A stretch of 64,000 nucleotides of DNA, taken from an uncultured Algibacter sp. GTDB taxonomy: Bacteria; Bacteroidota; Bacteroidia; Flavobacteriales; Flavobacteriaceae. The stretch covers positions 62,001 to 126,000 of the forward strand of contig NZ_CANKXK010000010.1 of the NCBI RefSeq assembly GCF_947487605.1, in the 5' to 3' direction. This document shows, piece after piece, positions 36,911 to 47,487 of the stretch; positions within the stretch are counted from its first letter, which is position 1, and every line of letters begins with the position of its first letter. The notes beneath the pieces are model-generated. The model did not search any database. It saw nothing but the letters and a program-made list of their open reading frames with translations, and was not told the DNA's origin. The position numbers and the translations under genes were made by a program.

Positions 36911-38626
36911 ATGACTTCAAAAGATCTAATTGTCTTTTTTTTATATATCCTGGGGAATGTGGGTATAAGTGTTTACTTAGGTAGAAAGATAAAAAACTCT
37001 AACGATTATTTTGCTGCAGGAAATCAATCATCTTGGTGGTTGAGTGGATTGTCTGCTTTTATGACTATGTTTTCAGCAGGAACCTTTGTGGTTTGGGGTG
37101 GCATTGCATTTAAGGCAGGTTTTGTAGCTGTAAGTATTTCAATGTGTCTTGGTATTAGTGCACTATTTGTAGGCTATTATTTGGCAGGAAAATGGAGGAA
37201 ACTGGGAGTGTCTTCAGCAGCAGAATTTATTTCTTTGCGCTTTGGAAATTGGGCATTAAATGTTTACACCTGGTTTAATATTTTGTACCGTTTATTGGGT
37301 ATGGCAGTAGCATTGTATTCTTTGGCGGTAGTCTTACAGGCTATAATACCACTTAACTGGAATGCGATGTTTATTGAAAGCATAGGTATTTCAGCTGTAA
37401 ATACAATAATCATCTTTTGTGGTATTATCATTATTTTATATACCATTTTTGGAGGCTTATGGGCGGTTTTATTAACAGATGTATTGCAGTTTATTATTTT
37501 AATGGTTGCAGTAATAGCTGTTATTCCTTTAGCACTATCTAAAATGGGAGGTGTCTCAGCTTTTGTAGATAAAGTTCCAGACGATTTTTTCAACCCAGTT
37601 AACCAAGAATTTACATGGGTGTTTATGGCGGCATGGGTTGTTATTCATATGTTTAAAGTAGGAGGCGAGTGGGCTTTCGTACAACGTTTTATATGCGTAA
37701 CTACTAATAAGGAAGCACGAAAAGCAACCTATTTATTTGGGTTATTATATTTAATAAGTCCTGTTATTTGGATGCTACCTCCTATGATGTATCACGTAAT
37801 AGACCCATCAGCAGATTATGAGCAAGCTTATGTTTTGGCTTGTAAATATGCACTTCCAGAAGGTTTGCTTGGGCTTATGATAGCTTCAATGTTTGCAGCT
37901 ACAGTTAGTATGATAAATTCTGAATTAAATGTATATGCAGGCGTATTAACAAAAGATTTTTATAGTAGAATCTTTAAAAAAGCCAAAGAAAAAATATTGG
38001 TAAGGGTTGGTCGAATTTTAACATTAGTTTTAGGAGGATTAGTAACGTGGATTGCTATTTTAGTACCAAACATGGGTGGTGCAGAAGATATTATATTATC
38101 TATTACAGCATTAGTCGCTGGTATTACTGTTTTACCTGTTTTATGGGGTATGTTTTCGCCAAAAATTAGTGAAAAAGGCGTTTTTGCCGCCATTATTATA
38201 AGTGCTATATTTTTAGTCCTCATTAAATATGGCTATTTAAGTGATGATGGTTGGTTTAGGGGGAATGTCTCTGCTGATTTTTCAGAATGGCTTTCAACGT
38301 ATTACAGAACTATAGAGGCAGTAGCAGGTGTTCTTATTCCAGTTGTTGTTTTAACAGGGATTGAAATTTTAACCAAAACGGAGAGTCCTAAATTTATAAA
38401 AATCGATCAATCAAAAGAAGCCGATAAAATAATCGAACCATCGCTATTTCCTGGTAAAATTATGGCAATATCAATTGCTGTATTGGCTTGTATCGTTACC
38501 ATTTTAGCTGTTTTAGCTACAGCAGATGTCGCATTCCAATGGATTCTTGCTTTAATATTATTTGTGTTAAGCGGACTTATTTGGATGTCAATTAAAAGAA
38601 TAGAAAAGAAAAGAACTTTAATATAA
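36911..38626 (+). CDS. Sodium/solute symporter (SSS family)
   Basis: SNDYFAAGNQSSWWLSGLSAFMTMFSAGTFVVWGGIAFKAGF; multi-TM. Confidence 0.9.
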   Translation: MTSKDLIVFFLYILGNVGISVYLGRKIKNSNDYFAAGNQSSWWLSGLSAFMTMFSAGTFVVWGGIAFKAGFVAVSISMCLGISALFVGYYLAGKWRKLGVSSAAEFISLRFGNWALNVYTWFNILYRLLGMAVALYSLAVVLQAIIPLNWNAMFIESIGISAVNTIIIFCGIIIILYTIFGGLWAVLLTDVLQFIILMVAVIAVIPLALSKMGGVSAFVDKVPDDFFNPVNQEFTWVFMAAWVVIHMFKVGGEWAFVQRFICVTTNKEARKATYLFGLLYLISPVIWMLPPMMYHVIDPSADYEQAYVLACKYALPEGLLGLMIASMFAATVSMINSELNVYAGVLTKDFYSRIFKKAKEKILVRVGRILTLVLGGLVTWIAILVPNMGGAEDIILSITALVAGITVLPVLWGMFSPKISEKGVFAAIIISAIFLVLIKYGYLSDDGWFRGNVSADFSEWLSTYYRTIEAVAGVLIPVVVLTGIEILTKTESPKFIKIDQSKEADKIIEPSLFPGKIMAISIAVLACIVTILAVLATADVAFQWILALILFVLSGLIWMSIKRIEKKRTLI

Positions 38627-38628
38627 TA

Positions 38629-40944
38629 ATGAAAAAAAGAGAAGAGAATTATCAGGTTGTTGTATGTGGAGGTGGAATGGCAGGTTATTCAGCTGCAGTG
38701 GCATCAGCACGTCAGGGTAAAAAAACGTGTTTAATACAAAATAGACCAGTATTTGGAGGGAATTGTTCTTCAGAAATTGGAGTTACCATCCATGGGGCTG
38801 CTGCGTTTCATGCTTATGCTAGAGAAACAGGTATTATTTCAGAATTAATGATTGAAGAAAGAGCTGTAAATCATGCTGAAATTTATGAAAACGGTTGGAT
38901 AAATAGTGTTTGGGATATGGTCATGTATGATCTAGCTGTTAAAGAAGAAAACCTTACATTTTATCTGAATACTGAAATGGTTGATGTTGAAATGTCTTCG
39001 GATAAAAAAAACATCAAAGCTGTCATTGCAAATATTCAAAATGCTGAAACAGAATTAACAGTTAATGGTGATGTATTTATTGATTGTACTGGAGATGGTG
39101 TTGTAGCAGATAGAGCAGGTTGCGAATGGCGTATGGGAAGTGAAGGAAAAGATGAGTTTAACGAAATTCATGCACCAGAAAAAGCAAGTGATGATGTGAT
39201 GGGGAACTCCATACATTTTAGAGCGAAAGATATGGGAAGACCTGTGCCTTATAAAGCACCTGATTGGGCTGTAAAACATGACGACCCTGCATATTTTTAC
39301 GAGCAAGGAAGAATTCCAAAAGAAAAAAGAGGTGGTTTTTGGTGGATTGAAATAGGCGTGCCTTTTCATACTATTTATGATAATGAAGATATTCGTCATG
39401 AATTAACCAGACATACATTGGGGATTTGGGATTGGATGAAAAACCACGACCCTATCATGAAAGAGCAAACCAAAAACTATGCTTTAGATTGGATTGGGCA
39501 AGTTCCAGGAAAGCGTGAAAGTCGTCGTATTATGGGGGAGTATTTAATTAATGAAAACGACATCCAAGATAAAACGGTTTTTAATGATGAAGTTGGTTTC
39601 GGTGGCTGGTTTATAGATTTACATACTCCAGGAGGTTTGTTGGCAGAACATGCTGAACAATCTGCAGCAACTGAAGGCGAAGAGTATAACACCTTTAATG
39701 AATATTTAGTACAATCGTATTGCGGACCTTATGGGTTTCCTTTACGTTCTCTAATAGCCAAAGATGTTGATAATTTAATGATGGCAGGTAGAAATATTAG
39801 TGCAACTCATGCTGCATTAGGAACATTACGTGTAATGGGAACTACCGCTACAATGGGAGAAGCAGTTGGAATAGCGGCTTCCATAGCGTTAGATAAAGGT
39901 AAAGGGGTTAAAGATGTTCCTAAAGATTTTATAGAAGAAGTACAGCAGGAATTATTAAAAGGAGGTTGTTTTTTACCAAACTCTAAAAATGAAGATGTAC
40001 TTGATTTAGCGCTAAAAGCAAATGTTACTGCTAGTAGTACAGATAAGTTATACGGTGCTGGACCAGAATCAAAAGGCGCGCATCATGGCTTGTCCATTTG
40101 GACAGACCAACCTCAATATCATGTTGAGGTTTTAGAAACTATAAAAGGACAAATCATTGCTATTGACGGTTCAAAAATAGAAACACTTTCGGTGTGTTTA
40201 TCAAATTTATCAAATGAAGATCAAGAGGTTGAAGCTTGGATTCATGCCATAGATCACCTTTGGGACTATAGAGTAAATCCAGATCAGCCTTTGGCTAAAA
40301 CGGTATTGAAAGTTCCAGTAGGCGAAAAGGTTTGGGTAGATTGGAATGTAAATTTAACACCAGATAGCGGACTTTCTAAAGACCAATACATCAGATTAGA
40401 TTTAGGAGTAAACAAAAATGTTGAGTGGAAAGAAGCAGGTTGTATTATTCCTGGGCATACAGCAATGTATCAAATAGGTGAAGAGAAAATGAGACGTTAT
40501 TACAACGGTAATACCTTAAGTTTCAAAATATCACCAGAACAAGATTGTTTCCACGCAAGCAATGTAATTAGTGGTGTTACACGCCCTTATCAATACACGA
40601 ATGTTTGGATGTCTGACATGAATTTACCATTAGATCAATGGGTTAAATTATCGTGGGACACTCCACAAGAAATTAACAGTATTCAATTAACATTTCCAGG
40701 GCATCTATTAAGAGAATATCATGCTTATGCACCGTTTTATAAAGACCCGCAATGTCCGAAAGACTATGAAATTTGGGCATTAGAAAATGGGGAATGGATA
40801 AAACTAGAAACCGTAGAAGGGAATTATCAACGTCAAAGAAATCATAAACTAACTAAAACATATCATGCCAATGAATTAAAAATTATTGTAAAAGCTACCA
40901 ACGGAGATACAAGAGCTTGTATCTACGAGATTAGAGTTTATTAG
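38629..40944 (+). CDS. FAD-dependent oxidoreductase with C-terminal beta-sandwich-like region, apparently cytoplasmic
   Basis: VVVCGGGMAGYSAAVASARQGKKTCLIQNRPVFGGNCSSEIG (Rossmann/FAD); VDNLMMAGRNISATHAALGTLRVMGTTATMGEAVGIAAS; no signal peptide. Confidence 0.85.
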   Translation: MKKREENYQVVVCGGGMAGYSAAVASARQGKKTCLIQNRPVFGGNCSSEIGVTIHGAAAFHAYARETGIISELMIEERAVNHAEIYENGWINSVWDMVMYDLAVKEENLTFYLNTEMVDVEMSSDKKNIKAVIANIQNAETELTVNGDVFIDCTGDGVVADRAGCEWRMGSEGKDEFNEIHAPEKASDDVMGNSIHFRAKDMGRPVPYKAPDWAVKHDDPAYFYEQGRIPKEKRGGFWWIEIGVPFHTIYDNEDIRHELTRHTLGIWDWMKNHDPIMKEQTKNYALDWIGQVPGKRESRRIMGEYLINENDIQDKTVFNDEVGFGGWFIDLHTPGGLLAEHAEQSAATEGEEYNTFNEYLVQSYCGPYGFPLRSLIAKDVDNLMMAGRNISATHAALGTLRVMGTTATMGEAVGIAASIALDKGKGVKDVPKDFIEEVQQELLKGGCFLPNSKNEDVLDLALKANVTASSTDKLYGAGPESKGAHHGLSIWTDQPQYHVEVLETIKGQIIAIDGSKIETLSVCLSNLSNEDQEVEAWIHAIDHLWDYRVNPDQPLAKTVLKVPVGEKVWVDWNVNLTPDSGLSKDQYIRLDLGVNKNVEWKEAGCIIPGHTAMYQIGEEKMRRYYNGNTLSFKISPEQDCFHASNVISGVTRPYQYTNVWMSDMNLPLDQWVKLSWDTPQEINSIQLTFPGHLLREYHAYAPFYKDPQCPKDYEIWALENGEWIKLETVEGNYQRQRNHKLTKTYHANELKIIVKATNGDTRACIYEIRVY

Positions 40945-40956
40945 TAAAAAAAACGA

Positions 40957-40989
40957 GGCTATCAAGGGTATGAGAGACCCTCAATAGCC
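40957..40989 (+). terminator. Hairpin between oxidoreductase gene and second susC
   Basis: GGCTATcaAGGGT ... ACCCTcaATAGCC; no clear T run, may be a processing/attenuation hairpin. Confidence 0.55.
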
Positions 40990-41036
40990 GTAATAAATAA
41001 CTATCACTTAATTAATAATTATCAAACGACTAAACT

Positions 41037-44000
41037 ATGAAAAATTTTTTTAAGGCATCCTTTGTAAAAAAAGGAGCATTTAAAGTTTTGTTAATGATTT
41101 TTATGGGATATTCAATTGCAGGTTTTGCTATTGATGATTCTGTAAACTCAATTTCAAAATACAACATCCAAGAAAGAACCATTACTGGAGTTGTAACAGA
41201 TCAAGGAGGGATTCCCTTGCCAGGAGTTGCCATTGTAGTTAAAGGCACCTCAAAAGGCACCTCTACAGATTTTGATGGAAATTACACTATAAGTGTAAAT
41301 AAAAATGACACCTTAGTATTTAGTTACTTAGGGTTTATTACACAAGAGATTTTAGTAGGAACACAAACCAAATTAACTATTGTTTTACAAGAAGATGTAT
41401 CTCAACTTGATGAGGTGGTTGTAGTCGGATATGGTACTCAGAGTAAAAAAGATTTAACAGGTTCTGTATCCATTGTTGGAGGTGATGATCTTGTAGCTAG
41501 AAGTACTACTAATGTTTCTAATGCTTTACAAGGTCAAGTTGCTGGTGTTACGGTAACAAGAAGTAGTTCTGCTCCTGGTTCAGGAAATACCATTAGAATT
41601 CGTGGTATCTCTACACTTGTTGGAAGTAGTGATCCGTTGGTATTAGTTGATGATGTTCCTGTAGGGAGTATAAATGATGTGAATCCAGATCAAATAGAAT
41701 CTATGTCTATTTTAAAAGATGGTGCGTCTGCATCTATTTATGGATCTCGTGCAGCTGCAGGTGTTATTTTAATTACCACAAAGAAAGCCAAAACAGGTAA
41801 GTTTACGGCTTCGTATTCCGGGGAGTATGTAATTAATACGCCTACCCAAATTAGACGCCCAGTTGGTGTTATAAGGTATTTGGAAATGTTTAATGAACAG
41901 GTGTGGAATGATGCTGGAAATGATCCTGATGATCAATTTCCTCAATTTGATGAAGAATTTATAAACAATTACCTCGCCAATAATCAGATAGATCCAGATA
42001 ATTTTCCTAATACAAATTGGAGAGATTTAATTTTAAAGAAAAATTCTACAGGTAACCGTCATAGCATGACATTTTCTGCGGGATCTGAAAAAGTTAAAAC
42101 TGTGGCTAATTTTGGCTATGAGTCTCAAGACGCATTGTATGCAGGTCGGGAATGGAAAAGAATCACAGGGCGTATAAATAATAGTTTAAAGTTTACTGAT
42201 AAATTTGGTGCTGATTTTAATTTTGCTTTTAAATTAACGGATTCTGATACACCTGGAGTAGATCCAACAGTTCGTGCCATTGAGGGCGCTCCAATCTATG
42301 CTGCGGTTTGGGAAAATGGAAATGTTGCGGAAGGTAAAACAGGGGAGAATATTCATGCCAGATTGCATCATGGTGGATTTACTAAGAGTAGAGATCATTT
42401 ATTCTATGGGAAATTCGGACTACATTTTAAGCCCATAAGCTCCTTGAAGTTATCGGTTAATATAGCGCCTAAATATAATTTCACAAAATGGAAAGATTGG
42501 AATCAAGAAATTCCGTACTGGGCTTTTGATAATGCAGAGGAATTAGGTGCGCCTGAAGGTTATATTATTGGCCATGCAAGTTCAAATATTACCCTTCAGG
42601 AAAGACGAGATTCAGCCATTACCTTAACAACACAGTTTTTGGCTAATTTTGATGAAACTTTTGGAGACCATACCGTTAATGCTGTTGTTGGTTATGAAGA
42701 GTTTAAGTCTGAGGTAGAAAATTTTAGAGTAGATGGTAACAATTATCTTGATAATAATTTTCCGTTTATTAACCGGGCGCCAATTGGACAAATTTTTAAT
42801 AATGGAACAAGCTTTAAGGAATTGGCTTATCGATCCATGTTTTCTCGGGCCTCTTATGATTATAAGAAAAAATATTTAATACAAGGAAGTATAAGAAGAG
42901 ATGGTTCTTCTCGTTTTGGATCTGATTATCGTTATGGTAATTTCCCGTCAGTTTCTGCTGGTTGGGTAATTTCTAAAGAAAACTTTATGAAGCCGTTTAG
43001 TAAGACCATTTCATTTTTAAAGTTTAGAGCATCTTATGGAGAATTAGGAAATGATAGATTGGGTAGTAATTATTTATATCAGGCTAACATTCAACTTTCA
43101 GATGTGTTGTTTACCAACGGTAATGATATCGAATCACTGCGTTCAGGAGGTCAAGTTAATTTAGCCATACCAGATATTACTTGGGAAACCACCAAATCAA
43201 CCAACTTTGCTATAGACCTAAACATGTTTAATGATAAATTATCATTAACAGGAGAGTATTTCGAAAAGAAAACAGAAAATATGTTACTAGGCAGAAGTCT
43301 TCTTAGATATTTTGGATATCCAGATCCAGATGATAATGTAGGTGAGATGACTAACACGGGTTGGGAAGCATCAGCAACTTGGAGAGATAATATTGGAGAG
43401 TTTAATTATTCTATTACTGCTAATATGTTTGATTCTAAATCAAATATTGATTTTATAGATGGAAAGGAAATCTTTCCTAATAATACTAATTTCATCCAAA
43501 CTGAAGGGCAAGAGTTTAATACCTTCTTTGGCTTGCAGTCTGATGGTATTTTCCAAACTCAAGAAGACGTAGATAATTCTCCTGTTCTAAACAATAGAGT
43601 TGGCCCAGGAGATGTAAAATACAAAGATATTAGTGGGCCAGATGGTGTTCCAGATGGTATTATTAGTGATGAAGATAGAACCTTTTTAGGCGGTGCCTTA
43701 CCAAGATATCAGTATGGCGGAACCATTACTATGGGCTATAAAGGATTTGATTTTGGACTAACATTTCAAGGAGTAGGTAAAGACTTATCAAATATTGGTT
43801 CTGCTTATATTAGGCCTTTTAAAGAATCATTTTTGTCTCCACCAGCTCTATATGATGGTAATTATTGGAGTGCCTATAATACGCCTGAGCAAAACTTGGT
43901 TGCCAAATATCCTAAATTATCTGAGACATCAGCGGGTAATAATTACCGTTTTTCAGATTTTTATTTAAAAGATGCATCTTATTTGAGAATAAAAAATATT

Positions 44001-44186
44001 ACGCTAGGGTACACATTACCGTCTGAGGTGTTTACAAACACGGGTATTTCAAGAATTAGAATATATGTTTCTGGAAATGATTTGTTCACTTTTGATAATT
44101 TACCAGATGGTATAGATCCAGAACAAGGAGGAGGAGATTATTTAATAACAAAATCTTATATAGTCGGTTTAAAACTTAATTTTTAA
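41037..44186 (+). CDS. SusC-like TonB-dependent transporter (second)
   Basis: 1049 aa; ITGVVTDQGGIPLPGVAIVVKGTSKGTSTDFDGNYTI; DEVVVVGYGTQSKKDLTGSVSIV; SILKDGASASIYGSRAAAGVILITTKK. Confidence 0.96.
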   Translation: MKNFFKASFVKKGAFKVLLMIFMGYSIAGFAIDDSVNSISKYNIQERTITGVVTDQGGIPLPGVAIVVKGTSKGTSTDFDGNYTISVNKNDTLVFSYLGFITQEILVGTQTKLTIVLQEDVSQLDEVVVVGYGTQSKKDLTGSVSIVGGDDLVARSTTNVSNALQGQVAGVTVTRSSSAPGSGNTIRIRGISTLVGSSDPLVLVDDVPVGSINDVNPDQIESMSILKDGASASIYGSRAAAGVILITTKKAKTGKFTASYSGEYVINTPTQIRRPVGVIRYLEMFNEQVWNDAGNDPDDQFPQFDEEFINNYLANNQIDPDNFPNTNWRDLILKKNSTGNRHSMTFSAGSEKVKTVANFGYESQDALYAGREWKRITGRINNSLKFTDKFGADFNFAFKLTDSDTPGVDPTVRAIEGAPIYAAVWENGNVAEGKTGENIHARLHHGGFTKSRDHLFYGKFGLHFKPISSLKLSVNIAPKYNFTKWKDWNQEIPYWAFDNAEELGAPEGYIIGHASSNITLQERRDSAITLTTQFLANFDETFGDHTVNAVVGYEEFKSEVENFRVDGNNYLDNNFPFINRAPIGQIFNNGTSFKELAYRSMFSRASYDYKKKYLIQGSIRRDGSSRFGSDYRYGNFPSVSAGWVISKENFMKPFSKTISFLKFRASYGELGNDRLGSNYLYQANIQLSDVLFTNGNDIESLRSGGQVNLAIPDITWETTKSTNFAIDLNMFNDKLSLTGEYFEKKTENMLLGRSLLRYFGYPDPDDNVGEMTNTGWEASATWRDNIGEFNYSITANMFDSKSNIDFIDGKEIFPNNTNFIQTEGQEFNTFFGLQSDGIFQTQEDVDNSPVLNNRVGPGDVKYKDISGPDGVPDGIISDEDRTFLGGALPRYQYGGTITMGYKGFDFGLTFQGVGKDLSNIGSAYIRPFKESFLSPPALYDGNYWSAYNTPEQNLVAKYPKLSETSAGNNYRFSDFYLKDASYLRIKNITLGYTLPSEVFTNTGISRIRIYVSGNDLFTFDNLPDGIDPEQGGGDYLITKSYIVGLKLNF

Positions 44187-44197
44187 AAAAAAAAACG

Positions 44198-45943
44198 ATG
44201 AAAAAATATTTAAATAAATGGAAAGTAGCATTTGTGGTTGCATTGAGCTTATTTTCTTGTAACGAGCTGGATTTGGTTCAAGTAGATAATCCAAGCACTT
44301 CAAGTTATTTTGCAACTAGAGGCCAATTTAGAGAAGCCCTAAATGAAGGATATAGACCGGTATGGTGGAAATTTGATAAATCTCAAAACGGAATAGATGA
44401 TGATTTTATTCGTCGTGCGTTTCTTGACGCCGTAAAAGCGGGAACCATTGATTCTGAAAATGGCCGTGCCTTGACCAACTGGACGGATGTTTACAAAATT
44501 ATAACACGAATGTTAGTTGTGGTTGATAGAATAGAAGCTGACGAATCCATATTGGGTGATACGGATAAGGCGGCGTTTAGAGGTGAAGCTTACTTTTTTT
44601 TAGGCGCATTTTGGTCATACTTAATTAACCATTATGGCGATGTGCCCTTTTTTGAAGAATCTTTAACTATTGATGAAAGTTTTGTACTTAGTAGGACAAG
44701 CAAAGCAGAAATTTTGCCAAGAATTTATGAATATTTTGATATTGCTATTGAAGGACTACCTCCAAATCAAGATATTGCTGATTTTGTGAACAAAGGAACA
44801 GCCTATGCGTTTAAAGCAAGAGCTGCGTTACTTCAAAACGATTATGCAACAGCGGCTACAGCTGCAAAAGGTTGTATGGACTTAGGAGTATATGATTTGC
44901 ACGCTAATTTCGCTGATCTTTTTAAATCGTCAACAGTAAACTCTGACGAAATTATTTTTCAATTACCTAATAGTGTTGATTTTGATCAATTTAATGGTAA
45001 TACCAAAGATTTTATTCCGAGAAATTTTGGAGGATTTTGTGCTAGAAACCCAAGTTGGGAATTGTTAGCTACTTTTGAGTGTACTGATGGGTTGCCAATT
45101 GATGAATCACCATTGTTTGATCCTCAAAATCCATTTAAAAATAGAGACCCACGTTGTGCCATGACTATTGTACCATTTGGATCTCTTGAAGATGGAGACG
45201 GATTAGGACCCGATGCTGGTTCAAATTTCAATGGTATTGAGTATACTCCACACCCATTACGCAGAGAAGTTCTTGATTATTCTACAGGAAATATGAGAGT
45301 TAATAACGACACGAGATCTAGACAAAATTTTGCGTCTTTTAATGGGTTGGCTTGGAAAAAAGGTATTGATGAAGACTGGGTTGATGATCTTGCTGAAGAT
45401 AGTAATGATATCTGGATGCGCTATGCTGAAGTACTTCTAACATATGCAGAAGCGAAAATTGAACTAAACCAAATTGATGCTTCGGTATTAAAAGCAATTA
45501 ATGATGTTAAAGAAAGAGCATATAGAGGAACTGGAAAATCAGCACCGCTGGTAACATCAACAAATCAAGCTGAGTTAAGATTGAAAGTTAGAAATGAAAG
45601 ACGTATGGAGTTTGCAAATGAAGGCATTCGTTATATGGATTTAATTCGTTGGAGATTTGCTGAAAAAGTATTTGCCACAGGGATTATTGGTCAGTTAAAC
45701 GTAACTAGATCTGCAAATCCAGGAGGGCCATTAATGGATAATTTGGTTAACCCAGGGCTTTATTTTTGGGGACAGACTCCAGAAATTGATGAAGATGGAT
45801 TACCTGATTTTTCAGGTCTATTGGAAAATGATTTTTGTAGAATCTTAGCGGATACAGAGTTTCCAGAGAAACAATACTTATGGCCTATACCTAGTGCCGA
45901 AAGGGAAAAGAATGATAATTTGTCACAAAATGAGGGTTACTAA
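44198..45943 (+). CDS. SusD-like lipoprotein (second)
   Basis: VALSLFSCNELDL lipobox; WMRYAEVLLTYAEAKIEL; NERRMEFANEGIRYMDLIRWRFAEK; LWPIPSAEREKNDNLSQNEGY. Confidence 0.95.
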   Translation: MKKYLNKWKVAFVVALSLFSCNELDLVQVDNPSTSSYFATRGQFREALNEGYRPVWWKFDKSQNGIDDDFIRRAFLDAVKAGTIDSENGRALTNWTDVYKIITRMLVVVDRIEADESILGDTDKAAFRGEAYFFLGAFWSYLINHYGDVPFFEESLTIDESFVLSRTSKAEILPRIYEYFDIAIEGLPPNQDIADFVNKGTAYAFKARAALLQNDYATAATAAKGCMDLGVYDLHANFADLFKSSTVNSDEIIFQLPNSVDFDQFNGNTKDFIPRNFGGFCARNPSWELLATFECTDGLPIDESPLFDPQNPFKNRDPRCAMTIVPFGSLEDGDGLGPDAGSNFNGIEYTPHPLRREVLDYSTGNMRVNNDTRSRQNFASFNGLAWKKGIDEDWVDDLAEDSNDIWMRYAEVLLTYAEAKIELNQIDASVLKAINDVKERAYRGTGKSAPLVTSTNQAELRLKVRNERRMEFANEGIRYMDLIRWRFAEKVFATGIIGQLNVTRSANPGGPLMDNLVNPGLYFWGQTPEIDEDGLPDFSGLLENDFCRILADTEFPEKQYLWPIPSAEREKNDNLSQNEGY

Positions 45944-45956
45944 ATAGTAAAGTAAT

Positions 45957-45996
45957 ACCCTTCCTCGAATAAGCACTATTTGAGGAAGGGTTTATT
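45957..45996 (+). terminator. Hairpin terminator after susD
   Basis: ACCCTTCCTC ... GAGGAAGGGT then TTTATTAT. Confidence 0.75.
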
Positions 45997-46046
45997 ATCT
46001 CATATTATAAGAGATATGTAATTCAAGGTATGTTCTAAACACTTAA

Positions 46047-47486
46047 ATGAAAAATACAATGGGCACTTTTAAATCAAAACAAACACTTAAAATATTTACT
46101 ACTTGTTTTGCTATAAGCATGTTGATATTTAGTTGTAAGACAGAAGAAAAGCCACCAAATATTATCATACTATTAGCAGATGATGCAGGGTATGCAGATT
46201 TTGGGTTTAATGGTAGTAAAGATTTAAAAACACCAAATATAGATAAGTTAGCAAGTCAAGGAACAGTGTTTACAGATTTTCATGTAAGTGCTGGTGTTTG
46301 TGGCCCTTCAAGAGCAGGTTTAATAACAGGGCGTTATCAACATCGCTTTGGAGCAGAGTATAATGAAAACCCTGTACCAAAATCAGAAATCATGATGTCT
46401 GAAGTTTTTCAAGCCAATGGTTATAAAACAGCTGCTTTTGGAAAATGGCATTTAGGGTATAAGGAAGCACATCATCCAAACACAAGAGGCTTTGATGAGT
46501 TTTACGGGTTTATAGGCGGGCATCGTCATTATTTTCCAGATAAAGAGGTTAAAAATAATGGTAACTCTATGCAGCGCAATGGAGAATATGTGAATTTTGA
46601 GGGCTATCTCACAGATGATTTAGGTTATAAAGCTTCAGATTTCATCAAAAAGAATAAAGAAAACCCATTTTTCATCTATTTAGCATACAATGCGGTGCAT
46701 ACACCAATGGAGGCTACTAAAGAAGATATGGCTTTATTTAAAGGGCATTCAAGGCAAAAGTTAGCGGCCATGACTTGGAGTTTAGACCGTTCTATTGGAC
46801 ATGTTATGCAAACTTTAAAAGATGAAAGTATAGATGACAATACCATTGTGGTGTTTTTTAGCGATAACGGTGGGCCAACTTCTAATACATCATCTAATGC
46901 GCCTTTCAAAGGGACTAAAGGCACAGAGTTTGAAGGCGGACATCGTGTGCCATTCATTATAAAGTGGAACGATAAAATTAAAGCCAATGCAAAATATACA
47001 AAGTTAACATCGGCTTTAGATTTGTATCCAACGTTTTTAAAAGCTGCGGGTATCACAGAGCAACCCAAAAACAAATTAGATGGTGTGGCGTGGCAACCCT
47101 ACTTAAATGGAGAAATTGATGAAGCACCACATAAGCAATTGTTTTGGCGCATCAATCCTTGGTCTGCAGTTCGAGAAGATTCTTTAAAAATTGTGAGAGC
47201 AGGAAAATTTGGTGAAGGCTTTTATAATTTAAGCAACGATATAGGAGAAGTCAATAACCTAATAGAAGAAAATAAAGTAACTTTTGAAAGATTAGTCAAA
47301 GATTATGAAGCTTGGGAAAGCGAGTTTCCAGAGCCAACAGGTATTGGTAGAAGCCCTAAATGGGAAGAAGTAAAAGGCTATATGTATCAAGATATGTTTA
47401 ATAATAGACCAATCAGAATTCATTCGCCAGGGCAGTTAAAAGCATTTAAGGAGAAGTTGAAAAAAGAAGAAGAAAATAGCAAATAA
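46047..47486 (+). CDS. S1-type sulfatase, lipoprotein
   Basis: MLIFSCKTEE; PNIIILLADDAGYADFGFNGS; GVCGPSRAGLITGRYQHRFG; FGKWHLGYKEAHHPNTRGFDEFYGFIGG. Confidence 0.94.
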   Translation: MKNTMGTFKSKQTLKIFTTCFAISMLIFSCKTEEKPPNIIILLADDAGYADFGFNGSKDLKTPNIDKLASQGTVFTDFHVSAGVCGPSRAGLITGRYQHRFGAEYNENPVPKSEIMMSEVFQANGYKTAAFGKWHLGYKEAHHPNTRGFDEFYGFIGGHRHYFPDKEVKNNGNSMQRNGEYVNFEGYLTDDLGYKASDFIKKNKENPFFIYLAYNAVHTPMEATKEDMALFKGHSRQKLAAMTWSLDRSIGHVMQTLKDESIDDNTIVVFFSDNGGPTSNTSSNAPFKGTKGTEFEGGHRVPFIIKWNDKIKANAKYTKLTSALDLYPTFLKAAGITEQPKNKLDGVAWQPYLNGEIDEAPHKQLFWRINPWSAVREDSLKIVRAGKFGEGFYNLSNDIGEVNNLIEENKVTFERLVKDYEAWESEFPEPTGIGRSPKWEEVKGYMYQDMFNNRPIRIHSPGQLKAFKEKLKKEEENSK

Positions 47487-47487
47487 G

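Noticed and set aside
39055-39399. 114-aa minus-strand ORF in the FAD-oxidoreductase gene
   Set aside because: Fully overlaps a well-supported CDS; no upstream regulatory signal or domain.
46676-47074. 132-aa minus-strand ORF inside a sulfatase
   Set aside because: Lies fully within a convincing sulfatase CDS; antisense artefact.
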